From the NCBI GenBank assembly GCA_036703255.1, contig DATNPL010000081.1:10647-74646 (forward strand): a stretch of 64,000 nt of DNA, read 5' to 3'. The notes under the pieces were generated by a model. It had not been told where the DNA came from and made no database searches. It was given only the letters and a program-made list of their open reading frames with translations. A program made the position numbers and the translations under genes. The stretch's first letter is position 1. Each line of letters opens with the position of its first letter. The stretch is from Drouetiella sp036703255 (GTDB taxonomy: Bacteria > Cyanobacteriota > Cyanobacteriia > Elainellales > Elainellaceae). Positions 8,697 through 17,341 of the stretch are shown here, one piece after another.

Positions 8697-9898
8697 TGGT
8701 TCCTATAGTAGCTACACTCTTTGTAGATAGTAGATATAAGGGTACTACATCTATTTTTATATCAGAAATATAACTGTAGGCGAAATATGGAAGAGTTAAT
8801 TCAGTTTCTCTGATTTTTATGTAAAGGTGACCACATACAGCGTAAGCCAATCAGGTTGCATCACCTGATTGTCAGGCAGTCTCCATAGCTTTAAGTGTTG
8901 CCTCAGCCAAGGTTGCTTCTCCTAGCAATGATTCGTAGAATGCCTCTGTGAAGATGCAAACAGAAACGATCGCCCGCCTCAACAGCCATCCCGAAGTCGG
9001 CAGGTTCTATACCGACTACCAGGTGATGAACGAGAACAATTAGATTACAGCGAGTTGGGAAGCCGCTACTGTATCCCCGCTTCGGCTGCGACTCCAACTA
9101 AAGGCAGCTCAGAGTAGACTCCAAAACAAGATGCTCTTAGGTAGCTGGTGCAAAAGGTAAGACTTTACAGTTTTTTTATGATTCACTCCAGAGATCGGTA
9201 ATCCCTCTGAGGGAATTGAGGAGTCAGATGGTACACTACAAGAGTAGATGTTGAGAAAGGTTGCAGTGCGTTGAAACACTTTCCCTCAATCGCTTTTCCT
9301 TGGATGCCTCTGTGGTATCTAGAGACAAAGCTACAGCGTAGGCGGATGACTGACCCGGCGCTGTCTTGGGTAGACCGCTGTGAAGGACCCAGTATAAGCT
9401 GATCGACCTGTAATTACAGTTTGCGGATGGTTGAGTCGTTCTGCTGAAGATTTCGCCCTCAAGAAGTTAGGTATCGACATACTCGATATCGACAAGGCTA
9501 GATATTTTATCTTTAGCGTTCTGGCAAACTCGGTCGATCAGATACTTTGCGAAGAGTTTTATTAATTCAATAGCCAAGCTGAAAGGAATCAGGCTGAAAT
9601 GTAAAGCCCAATCCTGGATGCGTAATGGTGAGTACAGTGCCTTAACAAACAGGCTCTAAAGGGTTGACTTCTGGGTAAGTTAACTTCAAGGGCTAGTTCT
9701 AAGGGTTAGTGCTGGGGCTGCACTTGAAAATCAAGTTGCCGATCGCCCTTCATGTCTCCAGGTTTCTGGTGCCATAAGCACTTGTCTGCACCGCATTGCG
9801 CCTCTGCAAAAGATTGCCGCGCCCAAGCATCGCCCAAATTCCGATTCCCGTCCTTACTCAGATGCTTTTATGCATTTCAATCTTTTTGGAGATCCATC
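8697..9898. other. 1.2-kb stretch without a convincing gene
   Basis: No ORF here resembles a known family. Two short frames read protein-like: 8954-9043 (+, about 29 residues, containing EVGRFYTDYQVMN) and 9431-9565 (+, TTG start, 44 residues, containing LKKLGIDILDIDKARYF). They may be decayed gene fragments or a small gene. Short complementary stretches occur, but I recognise no known structured RNA. The distal 150 bases hold the leader of the deoxyhypusine-synthase-like gene. Confidence 0.5.
9431..9565 (+). CDS. Possible small ORF, 44 residues, unknown
   Basis: The frame opens after a TAA in the preceding codons and can start at TTG 9431. It encodes a short, probably helical peptide with the segments AEDFALKKLGIDILDIDKA and FIFSVLANSVDQILCEEFY. 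Composition is protein-like (few rare residues, alternating hydrophobics), but there is no ATG and no clear ribosome-binding site. It could be the tail of a decayed gene rather than a working small protein. Confidence 0.2.
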   Translation: MSRSAEDFALKKLGIDILDIDKARYFIFSVLANSVDQILCEEFY

Positions 9899-11116
9899 AT
9901 GTCTAAACTGCTCAGCCGCAAAATTGCACCCGCCCCCATGCCTGCCGAAATCAGTGTCGTTGACCTGATTGACGGCTACTTTACCGCCTACAATTCAGCG
10001 CGTCTGCGAGAAATCTGCCACCTCCTGAGCCAAGAAGTCATGCGCGATGGCGTCACGGTTGGCATGAGCCTGTCCGGTGCGATGACACCTGCCGGGTTTG
10101 GAGTATCGGTTTTGGCTCCTTTGATGCGTCATGGCTTTGTCGATTGGATCATCAGCACAGGTGCCAATCTTTATCACGACATGCACTATGGCTTGGGGCT
10201 GGATCTGTACTCTAGCAACCCCTTTGTAGATGATGTGAAACTGCGCCAAGAAGGGCGGATTCGCATCTACGACATTGTGTTTGGCTACGATGTGCTGCTC
10301 GAAACGGACGCATTTATCCGAGAGCTGCTTCGAGCTGAGCCATTTCAGAAGCGCATGGGTACGGCTGAGTTTCATCACCTGCTGGGCAAATACGTCCATG
10401 AAGTTGAAAAACAGCTTGGGGTGAAAAATCCTTGCTTGCTCTCTACAGCCTACGAGTGCGGCGTTCCTATCTACACCTCTTCTCCGGGAGATAGCTCGAT
10501 CGGCATGAACGTTGCAGCGCTGGCGTTAGAAGGTTCCAAGCTGGTGATTGACCCTTCAATTGATGTCAATGAAACGGCAGCGATCGCCTATGCAGCACGC
10601 GATGTTGATGCCAACGGCGTAGAGGGTAAGAGCGCAGCGCTGATCATTGGCGGCGGTAGCCCTAAGAATTTCCTGCTGCAAACTCAGCCGCAAATTCACG
10701 AGGTGCTGGGACTAGAAGAGCGGGGGCATGATTACTTTATTCAGGTAACGGATGCCCGCCCTGACACAGGTGGACTCTCTGGCGCAACGCCCGCAGAGGC
10801 AGTGAGCTGGGGCAAAATTGATCCCGATGAGTTACCTAGCACCGTTGTTTGTTACACCGACAGCACGATCGCTTTACCCATCCTCACGGCCTATGTGGTC
10901 AACCAGTGTCCTCCTCGTTCCTTAAAGCGTCTGTACGATCGTCGGGAAGAACTCCTAGAGCGGTTGCGATCGGATTATCTCGCTGCAAAAGCCTCACAAC
11001 CTGAGCAGCCGACGGCCGCAGTGGCTAAGACCCTGACAGAACAGCCAACTTGGGAATCTAGACAGCCTGTTCCGACCTATCCTTGCGGTACACCGATTCA
11101 CAATGGGCATCGGTAA
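9899..11116 (+). CDS. Deoxyhypusine-synthase-like protein (possible homospermidine synthase)
   Basis: The ATG at 9899 is preceded by GGAG at suitable spacing and starts MSKLLSRK; the longer frame from 9752 has no support. The 405-residue protein shows the deoxyhypusine synthase fold: MRDGVTVGMSLSGAMTPAGF near the start, CGVPIYTSSPGDSSIGMN, then IIGGGSPKNF and EAVSWGKI. By alignment from memory, the Lys of GGGSPKNF falls where the catalytic Lys of eukaryotic and archaeal enzymes lies. Bacteria lack eIF5A; characterised bacterial relatives transfer the aminobutyl group of spermidine to putrescine, giving homospermidine. A polyamine role is therefore inferred. Two strong hairpins close the gene. 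Confidence 0.82.
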   Translation: MSKLLSRKIAPAPMPAEISVVDLIDGYFTAYNSARLREICHLLSQEVMRDGVTVGMSLSGAMTPAGFGVSVLAPLMRHGFVDWIISTGANLYHDMHYGLGLDLYSSNPFVDDVKLRQEGRIRIYDIVFGYDVLLETDAFIRELLRAEPFQKRMGTAEFHHLLGKYVHEVEKQLGVKNPCLLSTAYECGVPIYTSSPGDSSIGMNVAALALEGSKLVIDPSIDVNETAAIAYAARDVDANGVEGKSAALIIGGGSPKNFLLQTQPQIHEVLGLEERGHDYFIQVTDARPDTGGLSGATPAEAVSWGKIDPDELPSTVVCYTDSTIALPILTAYVVNQCPPRSLKRLYDRREELLERLRSDYLAAKASQPEQPTAAVAKTLTEQPTWESRQPVPTYPCGTPIHNGHR

Positions 11117-11140
11117 GCATAGCTGTAGCCATCACTCTTA

Positions 11141-11183
11141 GGACATTTTTGTGGGTGCGCTCCGCGCACCCACAAAAATGTCC
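11141..11183. terminator. 20-bp perfect hairpin after the DHS-like gene
   Basis: The arms 11141-11160 and 11164-11183 pair perfectly around a three-base loop, with the apex GCGC-TCC-GCGC. It follows the DHS-like stop codon by about 25 bases and belongs to a set of similar hairpins elsewhere in the window. Confidence 0.6.
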
Positions 11184-11215
11184 CCGTCCTAACACCGTCC
11201 TAATAGTAGAAGACC

Positions 11216-11250
11216 AATAAAAAGGGAGGCCATGAGCCTCCCTTTTTATT
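11216..11250. terminator. Bidirectional intrinsic terminator
   Basis: The 15-bp arms at 11216-11230 (AATAAAAAGGGAGGC) and 11236-11250 pair around the loop CATGA. They are A-rich on one side and T-rich on the other, so the structure can end both the plus-strand DHS-like gene and the minus-strand infB operon. Confidence 0.8.
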
Positions 11251-11277
11251 GCTGTACCCACTTTGCTTAGAGAGTTT

Positions 11278-11304
11278 TTGGTAGTGCGCTTTGCGCACTA
11301 CCAA
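11278..11304. terminator. Hairpin immediately 3' of infB
   Basis: The 12-bp arms 11278-11289 and 11293-11304 pair perfectly with the apex GCGC-TTT-GCGC. It begins six bases past the infB stop on the minus strand. There is no T-tract, so it may protect the mRNA 3' end rather than terminate by itself. Confidence 0.5.
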
Positions 11305-11309
11305 TAGGA

Positions 11310-14300
11310 CTACACCGAGAGAGTCCGACGCTTCGAGACCAGACGGAAGGCATCTACCAGATCGCCCTCAACCCAATCCTTGAAGTTGTCTAGACCAATA
11401 CCGCACTCATAACCCGAGTTAACTTCCTTCACATCATCTTTCATCCGTTTCAGGGAGTCTAGATTGCCCTCATGCACAACGACATTCTTGCGTAAGACTC
11501 GGACACGGCAGTTGCGGACAATCTTGCCAGACAGGACATAACACCCTGCCACTGCACCCCGACCGACGGGGAAGACGGCGCGTACTTCGATCTGACCCAG
11601 TGGCTCTTCCACCATCTCTGGATCGAGCAGGCCCTCCATTGCCGCCTGGATATCTTCCAGCAGTTTGTAGATGATGTTGTAGTCCCGCACATCTACCCCT
11701 GCGGTATCTGCCGCTAAGCGCGCACCGCTTGCAAAGGTGGTATTAAAGCCCACAATGACTGCCGAGCTAGCGGCTGCTAGATCAACATCAGTCTCAGTGA
11801 TTTCACCAGGCGCAGCCAGCAAGACGCGCACCTGAACTTCCTTCTGAGGCAGCTGTTGCAGAGCACCCAAGAGCGCTTCGACAGAACCCTGAACGTCAGC
11901 CTTCAAGATGAGGTTGAGTTCTTTAAGCTCACCCTCTTGAGCCTGAGCCGAGATTGTATTGAGGCTGACCCGACGAGAAGCCATAGCCTGCTGGAGGCGA
12001 GACTGACGCTGCTGATCCATCCGACTCGAAGCAACTGCACGAGCCTCTTTCTCATCAGCATAGACTTCAAACTCATCACCCGCTGCCGGAACATCGCCTA
12101 GCCCTAGCACCTCTACCGCAAAGGAAGGAGAGGCAGCTGTGACGCGCTTACCGCGATCGTCCACCATCGCCCGCACCTTACCAAACACAGAGCCAGCCAC
12201 CAGAATGTTACCGACCTTGAGGGTACCGTTCTGAATGATCAGCGTCGCTACTGGGCCACGAGATTTGTCCAAGTTGGCTTCAATCACGGTACCGCGAGCT
12301 GAGCGATCGGGGTTAGCACTCAGATCTTCAACTTCTGCCACTAGCAGAATCATTTCCAGCAGCGTATCCAGATTTTCACCATTGATAGCGCTCACCGGAA
12401 CCATGATCGTATCGCCGCCCCATTCTTCAGAGACTAGGCCATATTCAGTCAGCTCTTGCTTAACCCGTTCAGGCTGTGCGCCCTCTTTATCGATCTTGTT
12501 GATCGCCACAATGAGCGGCACTCCCGCAGCTTTAGCATGGCTAATGGCCTCTATGGTCTGAGGACGAACGCCATCATCAGCGGCTACTACGAGAATGGCA
12601 ATGTCTGTCACCCTCGCACCCCGTGCCCGCATAGCCGTAAAGGCTTCGTGACCCGGAGTATCTAAGAAGACCACTTGCTGATTCTTGCCATCATGCTCTA
12701 CATCGACATGATAAGCACCGATGTGTTGCGTAATGCCTCCCGCCTCGCCTTGTGCCACCTTGGTTTTGCGGATGGAATCGAGCAGTGTCGTCTTACCATG
12801 ATCGACGTGACCCATGATCGTGACGACAGGCGGACGGCGCTGGAGGCTGTCCATGTCAGCGAAGTCCAGCATTTCTGTGACTTTCTTAGCTTCGGCCTCA
12901 GCCTCACCCGTTTCCACCTCAATCTCAAATTCTTTAGCCACCATAGCGGCCGTTGGAATATCAAGAATTTGGTTAATGTTGGCCGCAATACCCTTAATAA
13001 ACAGAACCTTAATCAGCTCGGTTTCAGGCACAACTAGCAAGTCTGCTAAATCATGCACAGACAGGCTGTTCGTCAAGACCAAATGCTCAGGACGCTGACG
13101 CACTTCTTCTTGCCGCCGATCGCGCCGGAAGCCTCTAGAGGAAGACTCGCCGCCCGTCGATCGCTTGTTTCTCTGGGGTGCAGCAGCCGTTGGCTTACTC
13201 ACCTGACCGGGTTTGCCCTTGGGCTTGGGCGGACGCGCTAGAGAGAGACTGACCTGAATTGGGCTAGGCTCATCACTGTTGCTATCATCCTCATCCAGCA
13301 GCGTTTCTAGATCGATTTCATCATCATCCTCTACAACCGTTTGAGTCCGGCTCCGCTTCGCTTTCGGAGCAGCAGCCTTAGCGCTTTCTGCCTCTTCCTC
13401 TTCTTCCTCCCAAGATTTGTTTCGCTTGGGTGGACGAGGCGGTGTGGGACGACGTAGATCATCAGTCCCGTCTGCTCCACCTGAAGGTGCTCCAGGGGTG
13501 ACTGCTACCTTACCGCTGTCGTCAGTGCCGCCGCTGGGGCGAACGGGCTTAAGCCGCAGTTCGATCGCAGGCTTGGGTCTGAGGGCAGTTTCGCCGCCCG
13601 CTGAGCGATCGACCCGCCGAGGCGCATCCTTAATCGGAGCAGCTACGCCAGAGCGAACGGGTTCCCGCAGGCCATCGCCTTGACCTTCAGAGGTAGCCGT
13701 CTTGGCACGCTTCAGCAAAGGGCGACTGACTAAGTTCGGCAGAGGTGCATCGGCTCTGGCCGCAGGACGAGGCGGTGGGGTCAACTCAGCTGGCTCGACG
13801 GTCTTAATGGCGATCGGCTCTGCAACCTGAACTTCAGGAAGCTCGACGGCAGTTTCTTGCTGCTCTTCTAGCTCGGGCGTTAGCTCATCCAGAGCTTCCT
13901 CTTCCACCAAAGACATGACATCTGAAGAACTGGCCGCAGGAGCGGGAGCGCTGTTGGGACTCGCCGCTCTGACCGGGCGAACGGGCAGGCTAGGCTTAAC
14001 GACTGCCCGAGGAGGTGAGGTAGGTGAAGCGCCATTTTCAGAGTCTAATTCCGCATCAGGTCGCCTGGGAGGCTCAGCTAGAGGACGGTTGCGGCGAATC
14101 TCTAGAATCTGCTGCTTTTTGACAGGAGGAGGAGAAATCGACTGCCTCGGGGCAGTTGCGGGCGCAGAAGGGGCGGGATTGGGCCTGGAAGCGGAAGGCG
14201 AGTGCACATGCTTTTCGGCAGCAACTCGAATTCGTGCTGCTTCAGATTCTGTAATCGTGCTGCTGTGACTTTTGACCGAAATACTTAGCTGATCACAGAC

Positions 14301-14372
14301 TGCTAAAAGTTCTCTGTTATCCAAATTCAATTCCTTTGACAACTCGTATATTCTCACTTTTCCGTTGTTCAT
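11310..14372 (-). CDS. infB: Translation initiation factor IF-2
   Basis: The 1020-residue GTPase places initiator tRNA on the 30S subunit. The N-terminal IF2_N domain (VRIYELSKELNLDNRELL) is followed by a long Pro/Ala-rich, charged linker to about residue 430, as in other cyanobacterial IF-2. The GTPase motifs then appear: GHVDHGKTTLLD (G1, about residue 520), DTPGHEAFTAMRARGA (G3) and NKID (G4). Domains II to IV close the protein. The start has the strong upstream sequence AGAGGAAG. It is the last gene of rimP-nusA-ylxR-infB, 363 bases after ylxR; rbfA is not present downstream. Confidence 0.97.
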   Translation of the reverse strand: MNNGKVRIYELSKELNLDNRELLAVCDQLSISVKSHSSTITESEAARIRVAAEKHVHSPSASRPNPAPSAPATAPRQSISPPPVKKQQILEIRRNRPLAEPPRRPDAELDSENGASPTSPPRAVVKPSLPVRPVRAASPNSAPAPAASSSDVMSLVEEEALDELTPELEEQQETAVELPEVQVAEPIAIKTVEPAELTPPPRPAARADAPLPNLVSRPLLKRAKTATSEGQGDGLREPVRSGVAAPIKDAPRRVDRSAGGETALRPKPAIELRLKPVRPSGGTDDSGKVAVTPGAPSGGADGTDDLRRPTPPRPPKRNKSWEEEEEEAESAKAAAPKAKRSRTQTVVEDDDEIDLETLLDEDDSNSDEPSPIQVSLSLARPPKPKGKPGQVSKPTAAAPQRNKRSTGGESSSRGFRRDRRQEEVRQRPEHLVLTNSLSVHDLADLLVVPETELIKVLFIKGIAANINQILDIPTAAMVAKEFEIEVETGEAEAEAKKVTEMLDFADMDSLQRRPPVVTIMGHVDHGKTTLLDSIRKTKVAQGEAGGITQHIGAYHVDVEHDGKNQQVVFLDTPGHEAFTAMRARGARVTDIAILVVAADDGVRPQTIEAISHAKAAGVPLIVAINKIDKEGAQPERVKQELTEYGLVSEEWGGDTIMVPVSAINGENLDTLLEMILLVAEVEDLSANPDRSARGTVIEANLDKSRGPVATLIIQNGTLKVGNILVAGSVFGKVRAMVDDRGKRVTAASPSFAVEVLGLGDVPAAGDEFEVYADEKEARAVASSRMDQQRQSRLQQAMASRRVSLNTISAQAQEGELKELNLILKADVQGSVEALLGALQQLPQKEVQVRVLLAAPGEITETDVDLAAASSAVIVGFNTTFASGARLAADTAGVDVRDYNIIYKLLEDIQAAMEGLLDPEMVEEPLGQIEVRAVFPVGRGAVAGCYVLSGKIVRNCRVRVLRKNVVVHEGNLDSLKRMKDDVKEVNSGYECGIGLDNFKDWVEGDLVDAFRLVSKRRTLSV

Positions 14373-14735
14373 CCACTACTTCCTCTGCGTCCCGATTGAT
14401 TCTACATAATGACCTACTGTTTTTGTTAAGACTACGCTCAAGATCCTTAGATTTGAATGCAAATGCTCATGCTCAAGCCGCTAGTCACACTGTTGTAAAA
14501 GCCTGTTTTCGACTGCGCTAGATTCAACCTCAAATGGGCTGAGGGAACCGCTGCACGTAGAAAATTCGACGCTTTCTCAACCTGCTAAGATAGCTTTCTC
14601 TCCCATATTGCACGAATTTCCAGAAAAATGGAGGCAGCTTTTGGGCAGGATCTTTCCTCTTCAGAGCCACAACGCTCAGCCAGAGACTGCATGAGTTGGC
14701 AGTCTATCCGACCTTAAGCGATCGCCCCATCGTTG
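14373..14735. other. 363-bp gap between ylxR and infB
   Basis: The gap lies inside the otherwise compact translation operon. I find no ylxQ (L7Ae-like) gene, which sits here in Firmicutes. The length would allow a separate infB promoter or leader, but I cannot point to a specific element. Confidence 0.5.
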
Positions 14736-15185
14736 TCACTCGACCTCCCGCAACGTCACATCCTTCAAGTTTCTAGTTTCGATGTCGTTTATCCTTCTAT
14801 CTTGCTTGTCTGTTCTACTAGTTTGGCTGCTTTCTGGCTTAGCCGCTTTTTGATGACTGCTTTCTGCCCTGGCGCTCTCGGTTATGGCGCTGTCTGTTGC
14901 AGTACTTTCAACCATCGTACTTCCTATCATCCTATCTGAGGCGGATAGGTGTTGCCACAGCGTTTGATAGATCTCTAGGGGAATCGCTGCTTTTAGCGAT
15001 CGCCCTAGACGGTCTTTTTTTTGAGCCAATTGCAGGCAGCTATGCTGTGGACATAGGTAAACCGATCGACCCATACCTTTTTCTAATTGTACCGTCCGAG
15101 ATGGAAACACTCGAACAATTCGCCAAAAGTCTGCCTTGGGAGCGATCTTGCGACAGCTCACACAGCGGCGTTGGTTGGGTCGCAT
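14736..15185 (-). CDS. ylxR: YlxR family protein (DUF448)
   Basis: The first 75 residues match the YlxR fold: RRCVSCRKIAPKADFWRIVR, GRSVYLCPQHSCLQLAQKK, then LGRSLKAAIPLEIY, where the paired cysteines and basic patch form a small nucleic-acid-binding surface. YlxR proteins bind RNA or DNA and have been implicated in RNase P and in transcription regulation; the role in cyanobacteria is open. The protein is longer than most members (149 residues); the tail from about residue 85 is low-complexity, rich in Ser, Ala, Glu and Lys, and probably disordered. It lies eight bases after nusA, in the conserved nusA-ylxR-infB order. Confidence 0.88.
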   Translation of the reverse strand: MRPNQRRCVSCRKIAPKADFWRIVRVFPSRTVQLEKGMGRSVYLCPQHSCLQLAQKKDRLGRSLKAAIPLEIYQTLWQHLSASDRMIGSTMVESTATDSAITESARAESSHQKAAKPESSQTSRTDKQDRRINDIETRNLKDVTLREVE

Positions 15186-15193
15186 AGGGTGTC

Positions 15194-16591
15194 TTACGCC
15201 TGAGGGCGTTGGATCGCTTCGCTGGCTTCAACACCGAAACCATCGGCGACGGCTGGACTTTCTGCCTCGCCTGATTCTTCCAGATCTTCTTCTAGGTCTT
15301 CCTCCTGCGGTAGCTCAGGAGTTTCATCTTTTTCTAAGGCATCCAATTCCTCCATTTCTTCTTCTAGATCTTCTTCTAATTCCTCCTCTTCCCACTCAGA
15401 TTCACGATACTGGCGACGCTCTTCAGCTAAAGCCTCGATTTTGCGATCTTCAGCTTCATAGTCGTATTTTGCGGAATCTTTGATGTCAATTTTCCAACCT
15501 GTTAGACGAGCGGCCAATCGCACATTCTGGCCTTCCTTGCCGATCGCCAAGCTGAGCTGATCATCCGGAACCAGCACATGGGCTTGGCGATCGTCTGGGT
15601 TAACCAGCCGCACCTCTTCTACGCGTGCCGGACTCAGCGCGTTGGCAATATAGGTGGCAGGGTCGGGCGACCAGCGAATCACATCGATCTTCTCGCCGCG
15701 TAGCTCATTCACCACGACCTGAATCCGCGATCCGCGTGCGCCGATGCAGGCTCCAACCGGATCGACATCCCGCTCTAGCGTATCCACAGCAATTTTAGTC
15801 CGAGGCCCTACTGAACGAGAGGGAGGGTTGGCTTCGCGGGCAACTGCCACAATCCGAACGATTTCTTCCTCAATTTCTGGAACTTCGGTAGCAAACAAAT
15901 CCACCACCAGTCCAGCATCTGCTCTGGAAACCAGAAGCTGTGGGCCACGATGGGAGCCTTCTAGCACCTTTTTGAGGAAGATGCGGAAGGTGGCATTTGC
16001 CCGATAGTTGTCGTTGGGCAATTGGTCACGCTTCAGCAGTTCGGCTTCCACTTCTGGTTGCCCAAAACCGCTCGTTACAGCCATAATCACAGACTGCCGC
16101 TCAAACCGCAGCACTCTAGCTTGCAGAATGGTGCCTTCTAACTCTTGAAATTCTTCTTGAACCAGCTTGCGCTGCTGATCACGCAGCTTCTGTGCCAACA
16201 CCTGCTTGGTTTGAATGGCGGCCATCCGACCAAATTCACCCTGTTCAGGCGTGACATCTAACACCACCGTATCGCCTAGCTGAGCCTCGGCTGCGACTTC
16301 TTGCACTTCATCTAAAGCAATTTGATGGTCGGCGTTAGAAACCGCTTCGACAATCGTTTTGGTCGCCAAGACTCGGAAGCCTTCATCTTCAATATCCAGC
16401 TCGACTTCAAAGTTGTTGAAATACTCTTCGTCAAAAATAGAGCTGTCTGGACGGTGGGTGCGACGATAGCGTTCATAGCCTTTGAGCAAGGCTTCTCGCA
16501 GGGCAGCCTGAACGGCATGTTTGGGCAAGTTACGATCGCGGCTGATGCCGTCGATCATGTCTTGTAGCCCTGGTAGAGTGACCATTGACAT
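15194..16591 (-). CDS. nusA: Transcription termination/antitermination factor NusA
   Basis: The 465-residue protein contains the N-terminal RNA-polymerase-binding domain (residues 1-125), an S1 domain (about 135-200) and tandem KH domains with GARGSRIQVVVNELRGEKID and SLAIGKEGQNVRLAARLTG. The proteobacterial acidic repeats AR1 and AR2 are absent, as usual for cyanobacteria. Instead there is a very acidic tail (EEEELEEDLEEEMEELDALE). NusA modulates pausing, termination and rRNA antitermination. The first ATG at 16591 is supported by GAGG eight bases upstream. The gene follows rimP by 77 bases. Confidence 0.96.
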   Translation of the reverse strand: MSMVTLPGLQDMIDGISRDRNLPKHAVQAALREALLKGYERYRRTHRPDSSIFDEEYFNNFEVELDIEDEGFRVLATKTIVEAVSNADHQIALDEVQEVAAEAQLGDTVVLDVTPEQGEFGRMAAIQTKQVLAQKLRDQQRKLVQEEFQELEGTILQARVLRFERQSVIMAVTSGFGQPEVEAELLKRDQLPNDNYRANATFRIFLKKVLEGSHRGPQLLVSRADAGLVVDLFATEVPEIEEEIVRIVAVAREANPPSRSVGPRTKIAVDTLERDVDPVGACIGARGSRIQVVVNELRGEKIDVIRWSPDPATYIANALSPARVEEVRLVNPDDRQAHVLVPDDQLSLAIGKEGQNVRLAARLTGWKIDIKDSAKYDYEAEDRKIEALAEERRQYRESEWEEEELEEDLEEEMEELDALEKDETPELPQEEDLEEDLEESGEAESPAVADGFGVEASEAIQRPQA

Positions 16592-16668
16592 AGGATGAAC
16601 CTCGTTACGAGTTTTAGATTATTAAGTTCTGATCAGTAGAGTTTTGGAGCAGGCGCAGCGATCGCAAA

Positions 16669-17130
16669 TTACGATCGATCAACCAATTGCACTTTACTCA
16701 CGAGGTGACGGGGAATGGCGATCCCCCGACCTTTTTGGTTAAGAAAAACCGTTGTATCATCCCGTCCCACTAAGTTACCTGTCCAGGATACATGCCCCTC
16801 ATAGGATTCATCAGCCGTGACCACAACAGGAAATCCTTTAAAGGAGATAAATTCTCGATCGGTTTCTAGCGATCGAGAAATCCCTGGGCTAGAGACTTCC
16901 AGAACGTAAGGTTCGGGAATGAGATTGACGGCATCTAAAGCAGCCTCTAAAGCATGACTCATGCGTTCACAGTCGCTGAGGCTCGTGTCGTCTTGCCGAT
17001 TGCGAATATCGACCCGGAGCACAGGCGGACTTTGATTGGTCTGAAACACAGCCCCTACCACATCAAGTTCGAGCGTTGCCGCAACTGGAGTGGCTAAGTC
17101 GATAACCTTGGGAATTAAGGGATGAGTCAT
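16669..17130 (-). CDS. rimP: Ribosome maturation factor RimP
   Basis: The 153-residue protein has the RimP layout: an N-terminal alpha/beta domain (LELDVVGAVFQTNQSPPVLR, then DVNLIPEPYVLEVSSPGISR, with the hallmark YxLEVSSPG) and a C-terminal SH3-like barrel (GRGIAIPRHLVSKVQLVD). RimP helps assemble the 30S subunit. It is the first gene of rimP-nusA-ylxR-infB. The promoter must lie in the 94 bases between it and the terminator at 17224-17250, unless there is readthrough from the upstream membrane-protein gene. Confidence 0.94.
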   Translation of the reverse strand: MTHPLIPKVIDLATPVAATLELDVVGAVFQTNQSPPVLRVDIRNRQDDTSLSDCERMSHALEAALDAVNLIPEPYVLEVSSPGISRSLETDREFISFKGFPVVVTADESYEGHVSWTGNLVGRDDTTVFLNQKGRGIAIPRHLVSKVQLVDRS

Positions 17131-17223
17131 GGTCAGATGACAAACGATTCAGTTAAATCTGGAATTGAGCAGGCAGATGCAGTGAGCTTTTGAAGGCTGA
17201 TTTTGAGATCAAGCGCTCTAAAA

Positions 17224-17250
17224 CTAAAAAAAGTGGGCAATGACCCACTT
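17224..17250 (-). terminator. Intrinsic terminator of the 463-residue membrane-protein gene
   Basis: Read on the minus strand, AAGTGGG and CCCACTT arms around a six-base loop are followed by a run of seven T residues (17224-17230 complement). It lies after the stop codon at 17342 and before rimP, and so separates the two transcription units. Confidence 0.8.
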
Positions 17251-17341
17251 CCAGACGGAATGACGTCTCAACAACAAAAAGTAGGGACACGAACCATCCC
17301 TGCCCGCTACAAGTCTAGCGCAAGGGTTTTAGATAGCGCCA

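Noticed and set aside
8903..9097. 64-residue minus-strand ORF in the gene-poor stretch
   Set aside because: Low-quality composition, and it overlaps a plus-strand frame that reads more protein-like; no family resemblance.
14373..14735. A ylxQ or rbfA gene in the infB neighbourhood
   Set aside because: No frame encodes an L7Ae-like or KH-like protein of the right size in this gap or downstream.
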